A DNA stretch of 64,000 nt, taken from assembly GCF_030816505.1 (NCBI RefSeq), contig NZ_JAUSYB010000001.1, forward strand, positions 2,976,001 through 3,040,000, read 5' to 3'. Origin of the DNA: Microbacterium sp. W4I20. Its GTDB lineage: Bacteria > Actinomycetota > Actinomycetes > Actinomycetales > Microbacteriaceae. The first letter of the stretch is position 1. Each line of letters starts with the position of its first letter. Under the pieces are notes generated by a model. The model saw only the letters and a program-made list of their open reading frames with translations. It had not been told where the DNA came from and did not search any database. Below, piece after piece: positions 17,618 to 26,702 of the stretch. Position numbers and translations under genes: made by a program.

Positions 17618-18277
17618 TCACTTGCTCACATGGATCGCGACCCTGCTGATGACATCCGCCGCGCGTTCCGGGGCCTCTGCCGATCGACAGACGACCGTGA
17701 GATAGACAGCGGCCCTCAGCTCGGCGAACCCGCGCACGGCGTAGACCCAGCTGCCGCGGTCGTCCGCACCGCCCGCATATCGATACTCCGCAGCCGGATT
17801 GTCCTCGAACGTGAATCCCATCACGCCATCCGACACCTCGCCATCGAGGGGAGCGTTCTGGCTCTTCATGACGCTCGCGAGGACGAAATCCGACGCGTCG
17901 CGGTCATCCGTCGAGGTCATGTCGAACACCTTCCCCTGCCAGAACACGGCGAGGCACTCGTCATCGGCGCTCCGGTACTGCCACGTCCCAAAACCCTCAT
18001 CCGGGGCGTCGAGAGTCCACTCGTCGCCCGCAAGCCGGGCATCGTTCCAGCCCGCGATCGCATCCGATGGGAGTACTGCGCCATCGTCGAACGTCAGGGT
18101 GTCCCCGGTGCGATCCTCGATGGTGAAGGGGGGCGACGGCGACACTCTCGGCTCCGGACTCTGCGCCTCCCGGGTGCCGGGCGCTTCTCGCGCTTCCGGC
18201 GGCACCGAGCATCCGCTCAGCACGAGAAGAGCGAGGACAGCGGTCAGGGCGACGAGGCGAGATGCGTGGGAAGTCAT
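17618..18277 (-). CDS. Secreted lipoprotein, paralogue of the protein at 5356-6030
   Basis: A 219-residue predicted lipoprotein with a hydrophobic signal and lipobox LSGC (Cys at about residue 22), followed by a Glu/Pro/Ser-rich linker. The globular part has DTLTFDDGAVLPSD, DEWTLDAPDEGFGTWQYR, DDECLAVFWQGK and a late YLTVVC strand. These elements line up in order and spacing with the lipoprotein at 5356. The ATG at 18277 puts the signal peptide at the N-terminus. Longer readings add polar residues upstream and are rejected. No Shine-Dalgarno sequence is visible. It is divergent from dnaK. Function is unknown. Confidence 0.72.
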   Translation of the reverse strand: MTSHASRLVALTAVLALLVLSGCSVPPEAREAPGTREAQSPEPRVSPSPPFTIEDRTGDTLTFDDGAVLPSDAIAGWNDARLAGDEWTLDAPDEGFGTWQYRSADDECLAVFWQGKVFDMTSTDDRDASDFVLASVMKSQNAPLDGEVSDGVMGFTFEDNPAAEYRYAGGADDRGSWVYAVRGFAELRAAVYLTVVCRSAEAPERAADVISRVAIHVSK

Positions 18278-18343
18278 GGTGGGGGAGCCTAGGCAGCATC
18301 GTCCTCGTTCGATTTCCCCTGTGGATAACCCCGATCCACAAAG

Positions 18344-18356
18344 TTGAGCCAACTCA
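18344..18356. promoter_or_regulatory. TTGAG/CTCA palindrome upstream of dnaK
   Basis: TTGAGCCAACTCA carries HAIR-like half-sites, but with a 4-nt centre instead of the canonical spacing. It lies 14 nt before the dnaK -35 and may be an auxiliary HspR site or may serve the divergent lipoprotein gene. Confidence 0.35.
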
Positions 18357-18369
18357 TATCAACTTCGTT

Positions 18370-18396
18370 TTGACACCATCCCGCGGTCGGAGTACA

Positions 18397-18398
<2 letters not shown>
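18370..18398 (+). promoter_or_regulatory. SigA-type promoter of the dnaK operon
   Basis: TTGACA (18370-18375), a 17-nt spacer and TACAGT (18393-18398) give a near-consensus vegetative promoter 79 nt before the dnaK start. Confidence 0.8.
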
Positions 18399-20342
<1,944 letters not shown>

Positions 20343-20344
20343 TC

Positions 20345-21022
20345 ATGACGGACAAGAACTTCGACAACGGTTCGGTTCCTGAGCCTGACGAAGGACGCAG
20401 CGAGGGGTCGGATGCTCAGGCATCCGGCCCCGCGCCGCAGAACCCCGACTCCACCGAGGCTGCCGCGGCCGAAGGCTCTGACGAGACCCCGGTCGACGGC
20501 GCGCCCGATTCGGTTCCTGAGCCTGACGAAGGGCTCACGGTCGACGACATCCTCGGCGCGACGCAGACCGGCGAGGCCGCGGCGGAAGACGCCGTGCTCG
20601 CCGACCTCGAGTCCACCCTGCTGAACGACCTCAAGCGTCTGCAGGCCGAGTACGCCAACTACCGCCGCCGCACCGAAGAGCAGCGTCAGCTCGAGGCCGA
20701 CCGGGCGAAGGGCGAGGCCGCCAAGGGTCTCATCCCCGTGCTCGACGACCTCGACCGCGCCGCCCAGCACGGCGACCTCGTCGAGGGCACTCCCTTCGCC
20801 GTGATCGCCGAGAAGGTGCGCGTCGCGGTCGAGCGTCTCGGCGTCGTCTCGTACGGCGAGAAGGGCGAGGTGTTCGACCCGCAGCGCCACGAGGCGATCT
20901 TCCAGCAGCCCACTCCGGGCACCACCGAGACCACGGTGCTCGAAGTCGTCGAGGTGGGCTACCGCCTCGGTGACATCGAGCTGCGTCCCGCGAAGGTCGT
21001 CGTCGCCGTCCCTGCCGAGTAG
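20345..21022 (+). CDS. grpE: Nucleotide exchange factor GrpE
   Basis: A 225-residue GrpE that releases ADP from DnaK. The first ~90 residues are an acidic, disordered extension. The long coiled coil follows (NDLKRLQAEYANYRRRTEEQ), and the C-terminal beta domain has GEVFDPQRHEAIFQQP. It starts 2 nt after the dnaK stop. The extension contains the octapeptide SVPEPDEG twice, encoded by a perfect 24-nt direct repeat, which is unusual and makes this GrpE longer than many relatives. Confidence 0.95.
   Translation: MTDKNFDNGSVPEPDEGRSEGSDAQASGPAPQNPDSTEAAAAEGSDETPVDGAPDSVPEPDEGLTVDDILGATQTGEAAAEDAVLADLESTLLNDLKRLQAEYANYRRRTEEQRQLEADRAKGEAAKGLIPVLDDLDRAAQHGDLVEGTPFAVIAEKVRVAVERLGVVSYGEKGEVFDPQRHEAIFQQPTPGTTETTVLEVVEVGYRLGDIELRPAKVVVAVPAE
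20371..20532 (+). repeat. 24-nt direct repeat pair within grpE
   Basis: Copies at 20371-20394 and 20509-20532 are identical, 138 nt apart and in frame. The unit includes GGTTCCTGAGCCTGACGAAG, which resembles a word I recall as scattered widely in actinobacterial genomes. Confidence 0.75.
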
Positions 21023-21029
21023 GTGATCG

Positions 21030-22013
21030 ATGGCCAGCCAGGATTGGTTCGAGAAGGACTTCTACAAGACCCTCGGGGTCGCGAAAGACGTCAGCGACGC
21101 CGACCTCAAGAAGACGTATCGCAAACTGGCGCGCAAGTATCACCCCGATTCCAATCAGGGTGATGCCGCGGCGGAGGCGAAGTTCAAAGAGGTCAGCGAG
21201 GCGTACTCGGTGCTGTCCGACTCCGAGCAGCGCAAGGAGTACGACGAGATCCGCGCGATGGGCTCGGGTGCACGCTTCACGGCGCCGGGCTCGAGCTCGG
21301 GCGGCTTCGAAGACGTCTTCAGCCGGTTCGGGCAGCAGGGCCGTGGGCAGACCGCCGATTTCGAGGACATCTTCGCGATGTTCAACCAGGGTCAGGGCGG
21401 CACCTTCGGGTCCGGCCGCTTCGGTCAGACCTCGGGTGGCTTCCGCGGCCCGGGCGGCCCGCAGCGCGGCGCCGACGTCACCGCGCGCACCACGCTCGAC
21501 TTCATCACGGCCGTGCAGGGGGAGACGATCTCCCTCCAGGGCGATGACGGCAAGCCGTTCAAGGTGAAGATCCCGGCAGGTGTGGCCGACGGACAGAAGA
21601 TCCGGCTGCGCGGTCGTGGTCGCCCCTCGCCCGATGGCGGGGAGCGCGGAGACATCGTGGTGCAGATCGCGGTGCGTCCGCATCCGGTCTTCACGCGCGA
21701 CGGACTCAACCTCCGCGTCATCGTGCCGGTCACCTTCACCGAGGCGACCCTCGGTGCGACGATCGAGGTTCCGACGCTCGGCGGAGACGTGGTCAAGCTG
21801 CGCGTCGCACCGGGCACCCCGTCCGGCCGCGTGCTGCGCGTCAAGGGCCGCGGAGTCGCGACCTCGAAGGGCACCGGCGACCTGCTCGCCGAGCTCCAGG
21901 TCGCGGTGCCGACGCACCTCGACGACGCCGCACGTGAGGCGCTCGAGAAGTTCCAGGCGCTCGAGCCCGACGAGAACCCGCGGGCCGAGCTGATGGCGAA
22001 AGCGCGGCGCTGA
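21030..22013 (+). CDS. dnaJ: DnaJ co-chaperone without zinc fingers (type II, CbpA-like)
   Basis: A 327-residue J-protein. The J domain (~9-75) has the invariant HPD in YRKLARKYHPDSNQ. A Gly/Phe-rich region (SGGFEDVFSRFGQQGRGQ onward) follows, then the two C-terminal beta domains (DDGKPFKVKIPAGVADGQKI and GGDVVKLRVAPGTPSG). None of the four CXXCXGXG zinc repeats of classical DnaJ is present. It therefore belongs to the type II group although it sits in the dnaK operon, 7 nt after grpE. It should stimulate DnaK ATPase and deliver clients. Confidence 0.92.
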   Translation: MASQDWFEKDFYKTLGVAKDVSDADLKKTYRKLARKYHPDSNQGDAAAEAKFKEVSEAYSVLSDSEQRKEYDEIRAMGSGARFTAPGSSSGGFEDVFSRFGQQGRGQTADFEDIFAMFNQGQGGTFGSGRFGQTSGGFRGPGGPQRGADVTARTTLDFITAVQGETISLQGDDGKPFKVKIPAGVADGQKIRLRGRGRPSPDGGERGDIVVQIAVRPHPVFTRDGLNLRVIVPVTFTEATLGATIEVPTLGGDVVKLRVAPGTPSGRVLRVKGRGVATSKGTGDLLAELQVAVPTHLDDAAREALEKFQALEPDENPRAELMAKARR

Positions 22014-22058
22014 ACATGAGCCCGATCATCGCGGACACCGGAGTGGAGGTGAGCGTCC

Positions 22059-22487
22059 ATGACTGACCAGGGCATGGATGCCGACACCCCGGTGTTCGCG
22101 ATCGCCGTCGCCGCCGAGCTCGCGGGCATGCACCCGCAGACTCTGCGGCAATACGACCGGATCGGTCTCGTCGTCCCCGGCCGCACCTCCGGCGGGTCAC
22201 GACGCTATTCGACCCGCAACATCGAACAGCTCCGTGAGGTCGCGGAGCTCTCCTCTCAGGGTGTGAGCCTTCCCGCGATCGCCCGACTCCTCGACCTCGA
22301 AGACGAGAACCGCGTGCTGCAGAGCAGGATCGCCCAGCTCGAGGGCGCACTGCGCGCCGAGCGGGAGAGCCGCCCCGGCGTGCGCGTCTTCGCCGCCGGA
22401 TCCACAGGCGTCGTCCCGATGCCTTCCGGCCGCCGTCTCCGCCGCTCCACCGAGATCATGCTCTGGAACCCGCGCCGCGAAAGCTAG
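22059..22487 (+). CDS. hspR: Heat-shock repressor HspR (MerR family)
   Basis: A 142-residue MerR-type repressor. The winged helix spans about residues 12-80 (FAIAVAAELAGMHPQTLRQY, then GRTSGGSRRYSTRNIEQL), followed by a coiled coil (DLEDENRVLQSRIAQLEGAL) and a basic C-terminus ending LWNPRRES. HspR binds HAIR sites with DnaK as co-repressor, and the HAIR element overlapping the dnaK promoter at 18397 is its obvious target. GGAGG lies 9 nt before the ATG. It ends the heat-shock operon. Confidence 0.93.
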   Translation: MTDQGMDADTPVFAIAVAAELAGMHPQTLRQYDRIGLVVPGRTSGGSRRYSTRNIEQLREVAELSSQGVSLPAIARLLDLEDENRVLQSRIAQLEGALRAERESRPGVRVFAAGSTGVVPMPSGRRLRRSTEIMLWNPRRES

Positions 22488-22503
22488 TGCTCTTCCACAC
22501 CTT

Positions 22504-22560
22504 CCGGTCGCAATTGATGCCGCTCGGACGTCTCCGAGGCAGCACGAAGTGCGACCGGAG
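22504..22560. terminator. Inverted repeat IR5 after hspR, probable terminator
   Basis: Arms 22504-22516 and 22548-22560 pair at 12 of 13 positions (TCCGGTCGCA core) around a 31-nt loop, 16 nt after the hspR stop. There is no T-tract. Confidence 0.5.
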
Positions 22561-22608
22561 TGCAGCCGCGCTCTCGACAGAACGGGGGGATGCACTGCTC
22601 GGGGAGCA

Positions 22609-22626
22609 GCTGGTAACGTTGCCACA
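22609..22626. promoter_or_regulatory. LacI-family operator A (Gfo/Idh pair)
   Basis: The 18-mer GCTGGTAACGTTGCCACA contains the near-palindrome TGGTAACGTTGCCA, 67 nt before the oxidoreductase start. It matches the operators at 30898, 36335, 49260 and 51401 in length, centre and outer bases. Confidence 0.65.
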
Positions 22627-22692
22627 TCCACCCCCCTCACCGGTTTCTTCCGCGTGCGCGCGGACGGAACGACGACACGAAGGAGTGCACTG

Positions 22693-23736
22693 TTGGCTGA
22701 CAACACCGCCGGCGAAAACAGCGAAGCGGCAGGCCGAAACGCGGCAAGCAACGACGCGAGCGGCCGAGAAGCGATCGGAGTCGGCGTCGTCGGATTCTGG
22801 CACGTCCACGCAGACGACTACGCCCGCGAGACCACAGAGCACAGCGGCACCCGCCTGGTCGCCGCCTGGGACCCGGATGCCGAGCGTGGCTCCGAAGGTG
22901 CTGAGCGCCTCGGCGTCGACCTCGCCGACAGCCTCGACGAGCTCCTCGCTCGGCCCGACGTCGACGCGATCACCGTGACGACCGCGACCAACGAGCACAC
23001 GGACGTCATCGGGCGCGCCATCGCCGCGGGCACGCACGTCTTCACCGAGAAGCTGCTCGCACCGACGTTCGCGGAGGCCGAGGCGCTCGTCGCCGCCGCG
23101 CGGGAGAAGGGCGTCGCGCTCGTCGTCTCCCTGCCCCGCTTGTCGGAGCCGCTCATCACCACGGTCGCGCAGCTCATCGACGACGGCGCGCTCGGTGACG
23201 TGACCTATGCCCGCGTGCGGATGGCCCACGACGGCTGGATCGGCGGCTGGCTGCCCGAGCGCTTCGCCGACCCGGTCGCCGCCATCGGCGGAGCATTCGC
23301 CGATCTCGGCTGCCACCCGGCCTACCTCGTGCAGCGGTTCCTCGGCGCCTTCCCCGACGAGGTCACCGCCTCCTACGGACACGTCACCGGTCGAGCCGTC
23401 GAAGACAACGCGGTCGTCGTCGCCCGCTACCCCGGCGGGGCGCTCGGCGTCGCCGAGGCCAGCTTCGTCACGACCCCCGGCGCGTTCGCACTGGAGATCC
23501 GCGGCACCGAGGCTTCGCTCCTGTTCGGATTCGGTCAGGAGACGCTCACGGCCAAAGGAGGCCGCTTCGGCGACACCTGGGTTCCCGTGGAACTCGGCGC
23601 CGGCGCCCCGACCCCGTACGCACTGTGGATCGACGCGATCCGTGGCGAAGCCGACACTACCGACAACCTCCAGGCCGCCGTGGACCTCACCCGGTTCGTG
23701 GTCGCCGCCAACGACGCAGCGAAGGGACACGCATGA
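22693..23736 (+). CDS. Gfo/Idh/MocA-family oxidoreductase 1
   Basis: A 347-residue NAD(P)-dependent sugar oxidoreductase. After a polar N-terminal tail, the Rossmann loop reads GVGVVGFWHVHADDY. The usual EKP motif is changed to EKLLAP (Pro to Leu) while the Lys is kept. The later GAFADLGCHPAYLVQ supplies the expected catalytic His. A TTG start at 22693 is chosen because AGGAG lies 7 nt upstream. No in-frame ATG is suitably placed. It overlaps the second oxidoreductase by 4 bp. Two different members in tandem suggest oxidation and re-reduction of a glycoside or inositol-like sugar. Operator A lies upstream. Confidence 0.85.
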   Translation: MADNTAGENSEAAGRNAASNDASGREAIGVGVVGFWHVHADDYARETTEHSGTRLVAAWDPDAERGSEGAERLGVDLADSLDELLARPDVDAITVTTATNEHTDVIGRAIAAGTHVFTEKLLAPTFAEAEALVAAAREKGVALVVSLPRLSEPLITTVAQLIDDGALGDVTYARVRMAHDGWIGGWLPERFADPVAAIGGAFADLGCHPAYLVQRFLGAFPDEVTASYGHVTGRAVEDNAVVVARYPGGALGVAEASFVTTPGAFALEIRGTEASLLFGFGQETLTAKGGRFGDTWVPVELGAGAPTPYALWIDAIRGEADTTDNLQAAVDLTRFVVAANDAAKGHA

Positions 23737-24776
23737 CCACCTCGACAGACCACGCTTCCACGGGCAGGATCCGGATCGGACTGATCGGCGCCGGCGGCAT
23801 CGCCGGAGCCCACGTCGCCGGATATCTCCGCAACCCCGACACAGTGACGTTCGCGGCGATCGCCGATCCGGTCGCGGAGAGCGCCGAGAAGCGCCGCGGT
23901 GACGACGCCGATGTGCGCATCTACAGCGACTACCGCGACATGATCGCCGCCGGCGGCCTGGATGCCGTCGACATCTGCCTCCCGCATCACCTGCACGCCG
24001 AGGCGGTCATCGCCGCGGCGGATGCCGGCCTGCACGTGCTCTGCGAGAAGCCGCTGTGTCTGACCGCCGACGAGGCCGAGGCCATCGCCGCCGCAGTCGA
24101 GCGCAACGGCGTCACGGTCATGTGCGCGCACAACCAGCTCTTCCTCCCCGCGGTCGCCGCGGCGAAGGAGCTCGTCGACAGCGGGGCGCTCGGACGCGTG
24201 TACGAGGTGCGCACGACCGACAGCTTCTACAACGACTTCACCCCGGAGAGCATGGGCTGGCGTGCCCACGCGGCGACCGCGGGCGGCGGCGAGCTCATCG
24301 ACACCGGCTATCACCCGCTCTACCTGCTGCAGCATCTGGCCGGTGGCACCCCCGTCGATGTCACGGCGATGCTCTCGCGGCACCGCCTCGACTTCATGGA
24401 GGGGGAGGATTCCGCGCAGGTCCTCGTCCGCTACGACAACGGCGTGGTCGGCCACGTCACCACCAGCTGGGCCTACCAGCCCGCGGTCGGCACCGAGAAG
24501 TTCTCGCTCGTGGGAGAAAAGGGCTCGCTGTCGTCCGACGGCACCACCCTCGTGTCGCGCGTGCGCGGAGAGGACCCGGTCACCGTCGAGTTCGAGCCGG
24601 TGCACGAGTTCGCGGCCGAGATCGCGCACTTCGCCGAGTCCCTGTTGCACGGCACGCGTCCCATCCAGACGCACGTCGAAGGCATCGACGTGCTCGGTGT
24701 GATCCTCGCCGCCTACGAGTCGGCGGCGAGCAGGACGATCGTGCCCGTGCAGAACGCGGCGCGCGTCAACGCCTGA
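23733..24776 (+). CDS. Gfo/Idh/MocA-family oxidoreductase 2
   Basis: A 347-residue partner enzyme with the canonical features: GLIGAGGIAGAHVAGY for dinucleotide binding, HVLCEKPLCLTADEAEAI, and GGGELIDTGYHPLYLLQHL with the catalytic Asp/His. It starts at an ATG overlapping the previous stop (ATGA), so both enzymes are made together. It converges on the glycosidase-like gene at 24810. The substrate is not readable, but the shared operator places it in the LacI regulon. Confidence 0.9.
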   Translation: MTTSTDHASTGRIRIGLIGAGGIAGAHVAGYLRNPDTVTFAAIADPVAESAEKRRGDDADVRIYSDYRDMIAAGGLDAVDICLPHHLHAEAVIAAADAGLHVLCEKPLCLTADEAEAIAAAVERNGVTVMCAHNQLFLPAVAAAKELVDSGALGRVYEVRTTDSFYNDFTPESMGWRAHAATAGGGELIDTGYHPLYLLQHLAGGTPVDVTAMLSRHRLDFMEGEDSAQVLVRYDNGVVGHVTTSWAYQPAVGTEKFSLVGEKGSLSSDGTTLVSRVRGEDPVTVEFEPVHEFAAEIAHFAESLLHGTRPIQTHVEGIDVLGVILAAYESAASRTIVPVQNAARVNA

Positions 24777-24809
24777 TTCGCCGCCGCCGCCGACCGTCCG
24801 CCGCCGGGC

Positions 24810-26702
24810 TCATTCCGCGAGTCCGGCGGCGATCGCATCCTCGCAGCCGAGCAGCAGCACCCCGGCGCTCCACGCGTGCGACAGCGTGAGAAGCATCCCC
24901 TTCGGCTGGAAGCACTCGGTCTGGTAGTACCGCTCGGTGACCATGCCCCGGTAGGCGTTGAAGTCGCCGTCGAACCGGGCGATGAACTGCCGGAAGCAGG
25001 CCAGCGACTCGAGCGCGCGCTCCCGGTAGTGCTCGTCGCCCGTGGCCGCCGTCAGCGCCAGCATCTCCTGCGTCATGATCAGCCCGTAGGCGTGCAGGTG
25101 CTGGTTCGACGGCGAGGCCTGATCGGCGCCGCGGGTGCCGAAGTCGTAGATGCCGAGCATCGACGTCGCCGGGAAGTCGACGTCGTAGGTGTACCGGAAC
25201 GACAGCGCGAAGTCGGCAGCGCGTCGGGCGAGGTCGAGCCAGCGGGCGTCCTCGGTCGCGCGGTGCAGCGCGATGTAGGCCATGACCGCGACGTAGCCGT
25301 CTTCGCTCGTGCCGGCGAGGTCGACGTCCTCCGGAGCGCCGTGCAGGTTCTCGTCGAGCACCAGCCGCGCGTACCAGTCGCCCGCGCGGACGGCGGCGGG
25401 AAGGTAGCGCTCGTCCCAGGATGTCGCCTCGGCCAGGGCGCCGACCCAGGCGAGTCCGGCGGATCCGTCCCAGACCAAGACCTCGCCCGTCTCGGCGTGA
25501 TGGATGCTGCCGAGATTGCCGTCCGTCCGCTGGCGCGCGACCACGGCGTCGAGGTTCGAGACCGCGGCGGCGCGCCAGTCGTCGCGACCCGTCAGCGCGA
25601 CGGCTCGCACGAGGAACTGCGTCGCTTCACCGAGCGTGCGGCCGTGCAGCCCGCGGCGGTGCTCGGTCCAGCTCTGCGTCCAGCCGCTGTCCCGGTACCA
25701 GACCCCCCAGAACGTGCCGCTCGGCGACAGTTCGGCCGTGCAGAAGTCGATCACCCGTTCCGCAGCATCCTGCAGTGCGGCGTCGCCGGTACGGTGAGCG
25801 TGCCGCAGCATCGCATACGCCCACGGGATGCCGGACACCCAGCCCACGTGCATCGCCTGCCGGTCGACGGACTTCCCGTCGCGACCGGACACCTCGCGGT
25901 CGAAGCCGACGGTCTCGAGCAGCACGCCCGGGTCGGGGTCGTAGTGCCAGCGGTGCAGCCCCTCGGCGCTCAGCGCCGCCGCCGTCGGGATGTCGACCCA
26001 CGGACGGAGAGGAGCGGATGCTGCGCCTTCGGCATGCAGCTCGCGCAGCACGCGCGCGTAGTCGTGCCGGTCTTCCGTGAGCTCGTGGACGCGCAGGTCG
26101 ATCTCGACGACGCTCCCGGGCTCGAACGCGTGGCGCAGGACCTCGGCCGGCCGCGGCTCGGCGTCACCGTAATAGGTCACGGGGTACTCGCGCGCCGGGA
26201 AGGTCGCGCTCAGCACCGCCGCACCGTCGCGCAGCGCGAAGCCGAGCCCGGTGAGACCGAGAGCGGTGACCGGGGGAGCGGACAGGGCGACGCCCGGTCG
26301 ACCGCGATCCGGCCAGACGAAGACCGCGGGCGTCGCGGCCCGATCGGAGCGGAAGTGCCACTCGCTGCTGATGAAGGGGTCGCTGATGAAGGGATCGCTG
26401 ATGAAGGGGTCGCTGATGAAGGGGTCGCTGATGAAGGGGTCGGTCCCGGGAGCGGGATGCGCTTCGAACCGCGGGTACGGCCGGTCGTTCCCCGCGGGGC
26501 GGTTGTCGCCGTAGAACAGTCCCGGGATGAGCCACCACGGCGCCGCGGCATCCGGCACCGGGAGCGAGATGCGCACGGCGGCGGCGACCGGCTCGGTGCC
26601 GTCGTAACTCACCGACACCCGTCGGCGGTCGCCGTCGCCGCTGATGCCGATCGTGAACAGCGACGCGTCGGCATCCAGCACTTCGGCGATCAGCGCGCTC
26701 AC
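24810..26702 (-). CDS. (Alpha/alpha)6-barrel protein, putative glycoside hydrolase
   Basis: A 630-residue protein I cannot assign to a known family. The first ~250 residues look beta-rich. The remainder alternates Trp- and aromatic-rich helices (GWVSGIPWAYAMLRHAHRTG, SGTFWGVWYRDSGWTQSW, WARRGLHGRTLGE-type turns) as in six-hairpin glycosidases and epimerases. A pentapeptide DPFIS occurs five times in tandem near residues 88-112. The GTG start overlaps the stop of the GH38 gene upstream by 4 bp. It ends a ROK-SIS-GH38 operon, so it probably removes a second sugar from the mannosylated substrate. No signal peptide is visible, so it is cytoplasmic. Confidence 0.6.
   Translation of the reverse strand: MSALIAEVLDADASLFTIGISGDGDRRRVSVSYDGTEPVAAAVRISLPVPDAAAPWWLIPGLFYGDNRPAGNDRPYPRFEAHPAPGTDPFISDPFISDPFISDPFISDPFISSEWHFRSDRAATPAVFVWPDRGRPGVALSAPPVTALGLTGLGFALRDGAAVLSATFPAREYPVTYYGDAEPRPAEVLRHAFEPGSVVEIDLRVHELTEDRHDYARVLRELHAEGAASAPLRPWVDIPTAAALSAEGLHRWHYDPDPGVLLETVGFDREVSGRDGKSVDRQAMHVGWVSGIPWAYAMLRHAHRTGDAALQDAAERVIDFCTAELSPSGTFWGVWYRDSGWTQSWTEHRRGLHGRTLGEATQFLVRAVALTGRDDWRAAAVSNLDAVVARQRTDGNLGSIHHAETGEVLVWDGSAGLAWVGALAEATSWDERYLPAAVRAGDWYARLVLDENLHGAPEDVDLAGTSEDGYVAVMAYIALHRATEDARWLDLARRAADFALSFRYTYDVDFPATSMLGIYDFGTRGADQASPSNQHLHAYGLIMTQEMLALTAATGDEHYRERALESLACFRQFIARFDGDFNAYRGMVTERYYQTECFQPKGMLLTLSHAWSAGVLLLGCEDAIAAGLAE
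26367..26441 (-). repeat. 15-bp x5 in-frame tandem repeat encoding DPFIS
   Basis: Five contiguous copies of the 15-mer GCTGATGAAGGGGTC (plus strand), one with a single A for G change at third codon position. Copy number could change by slippage without a frameshift. Confidence 0.95.

Noticed and set aside
26367..26441. CRISPR array
   Set aside because: The repeats are 15 bp, contiguous, without spacers, and encode DPFIS within a protein.
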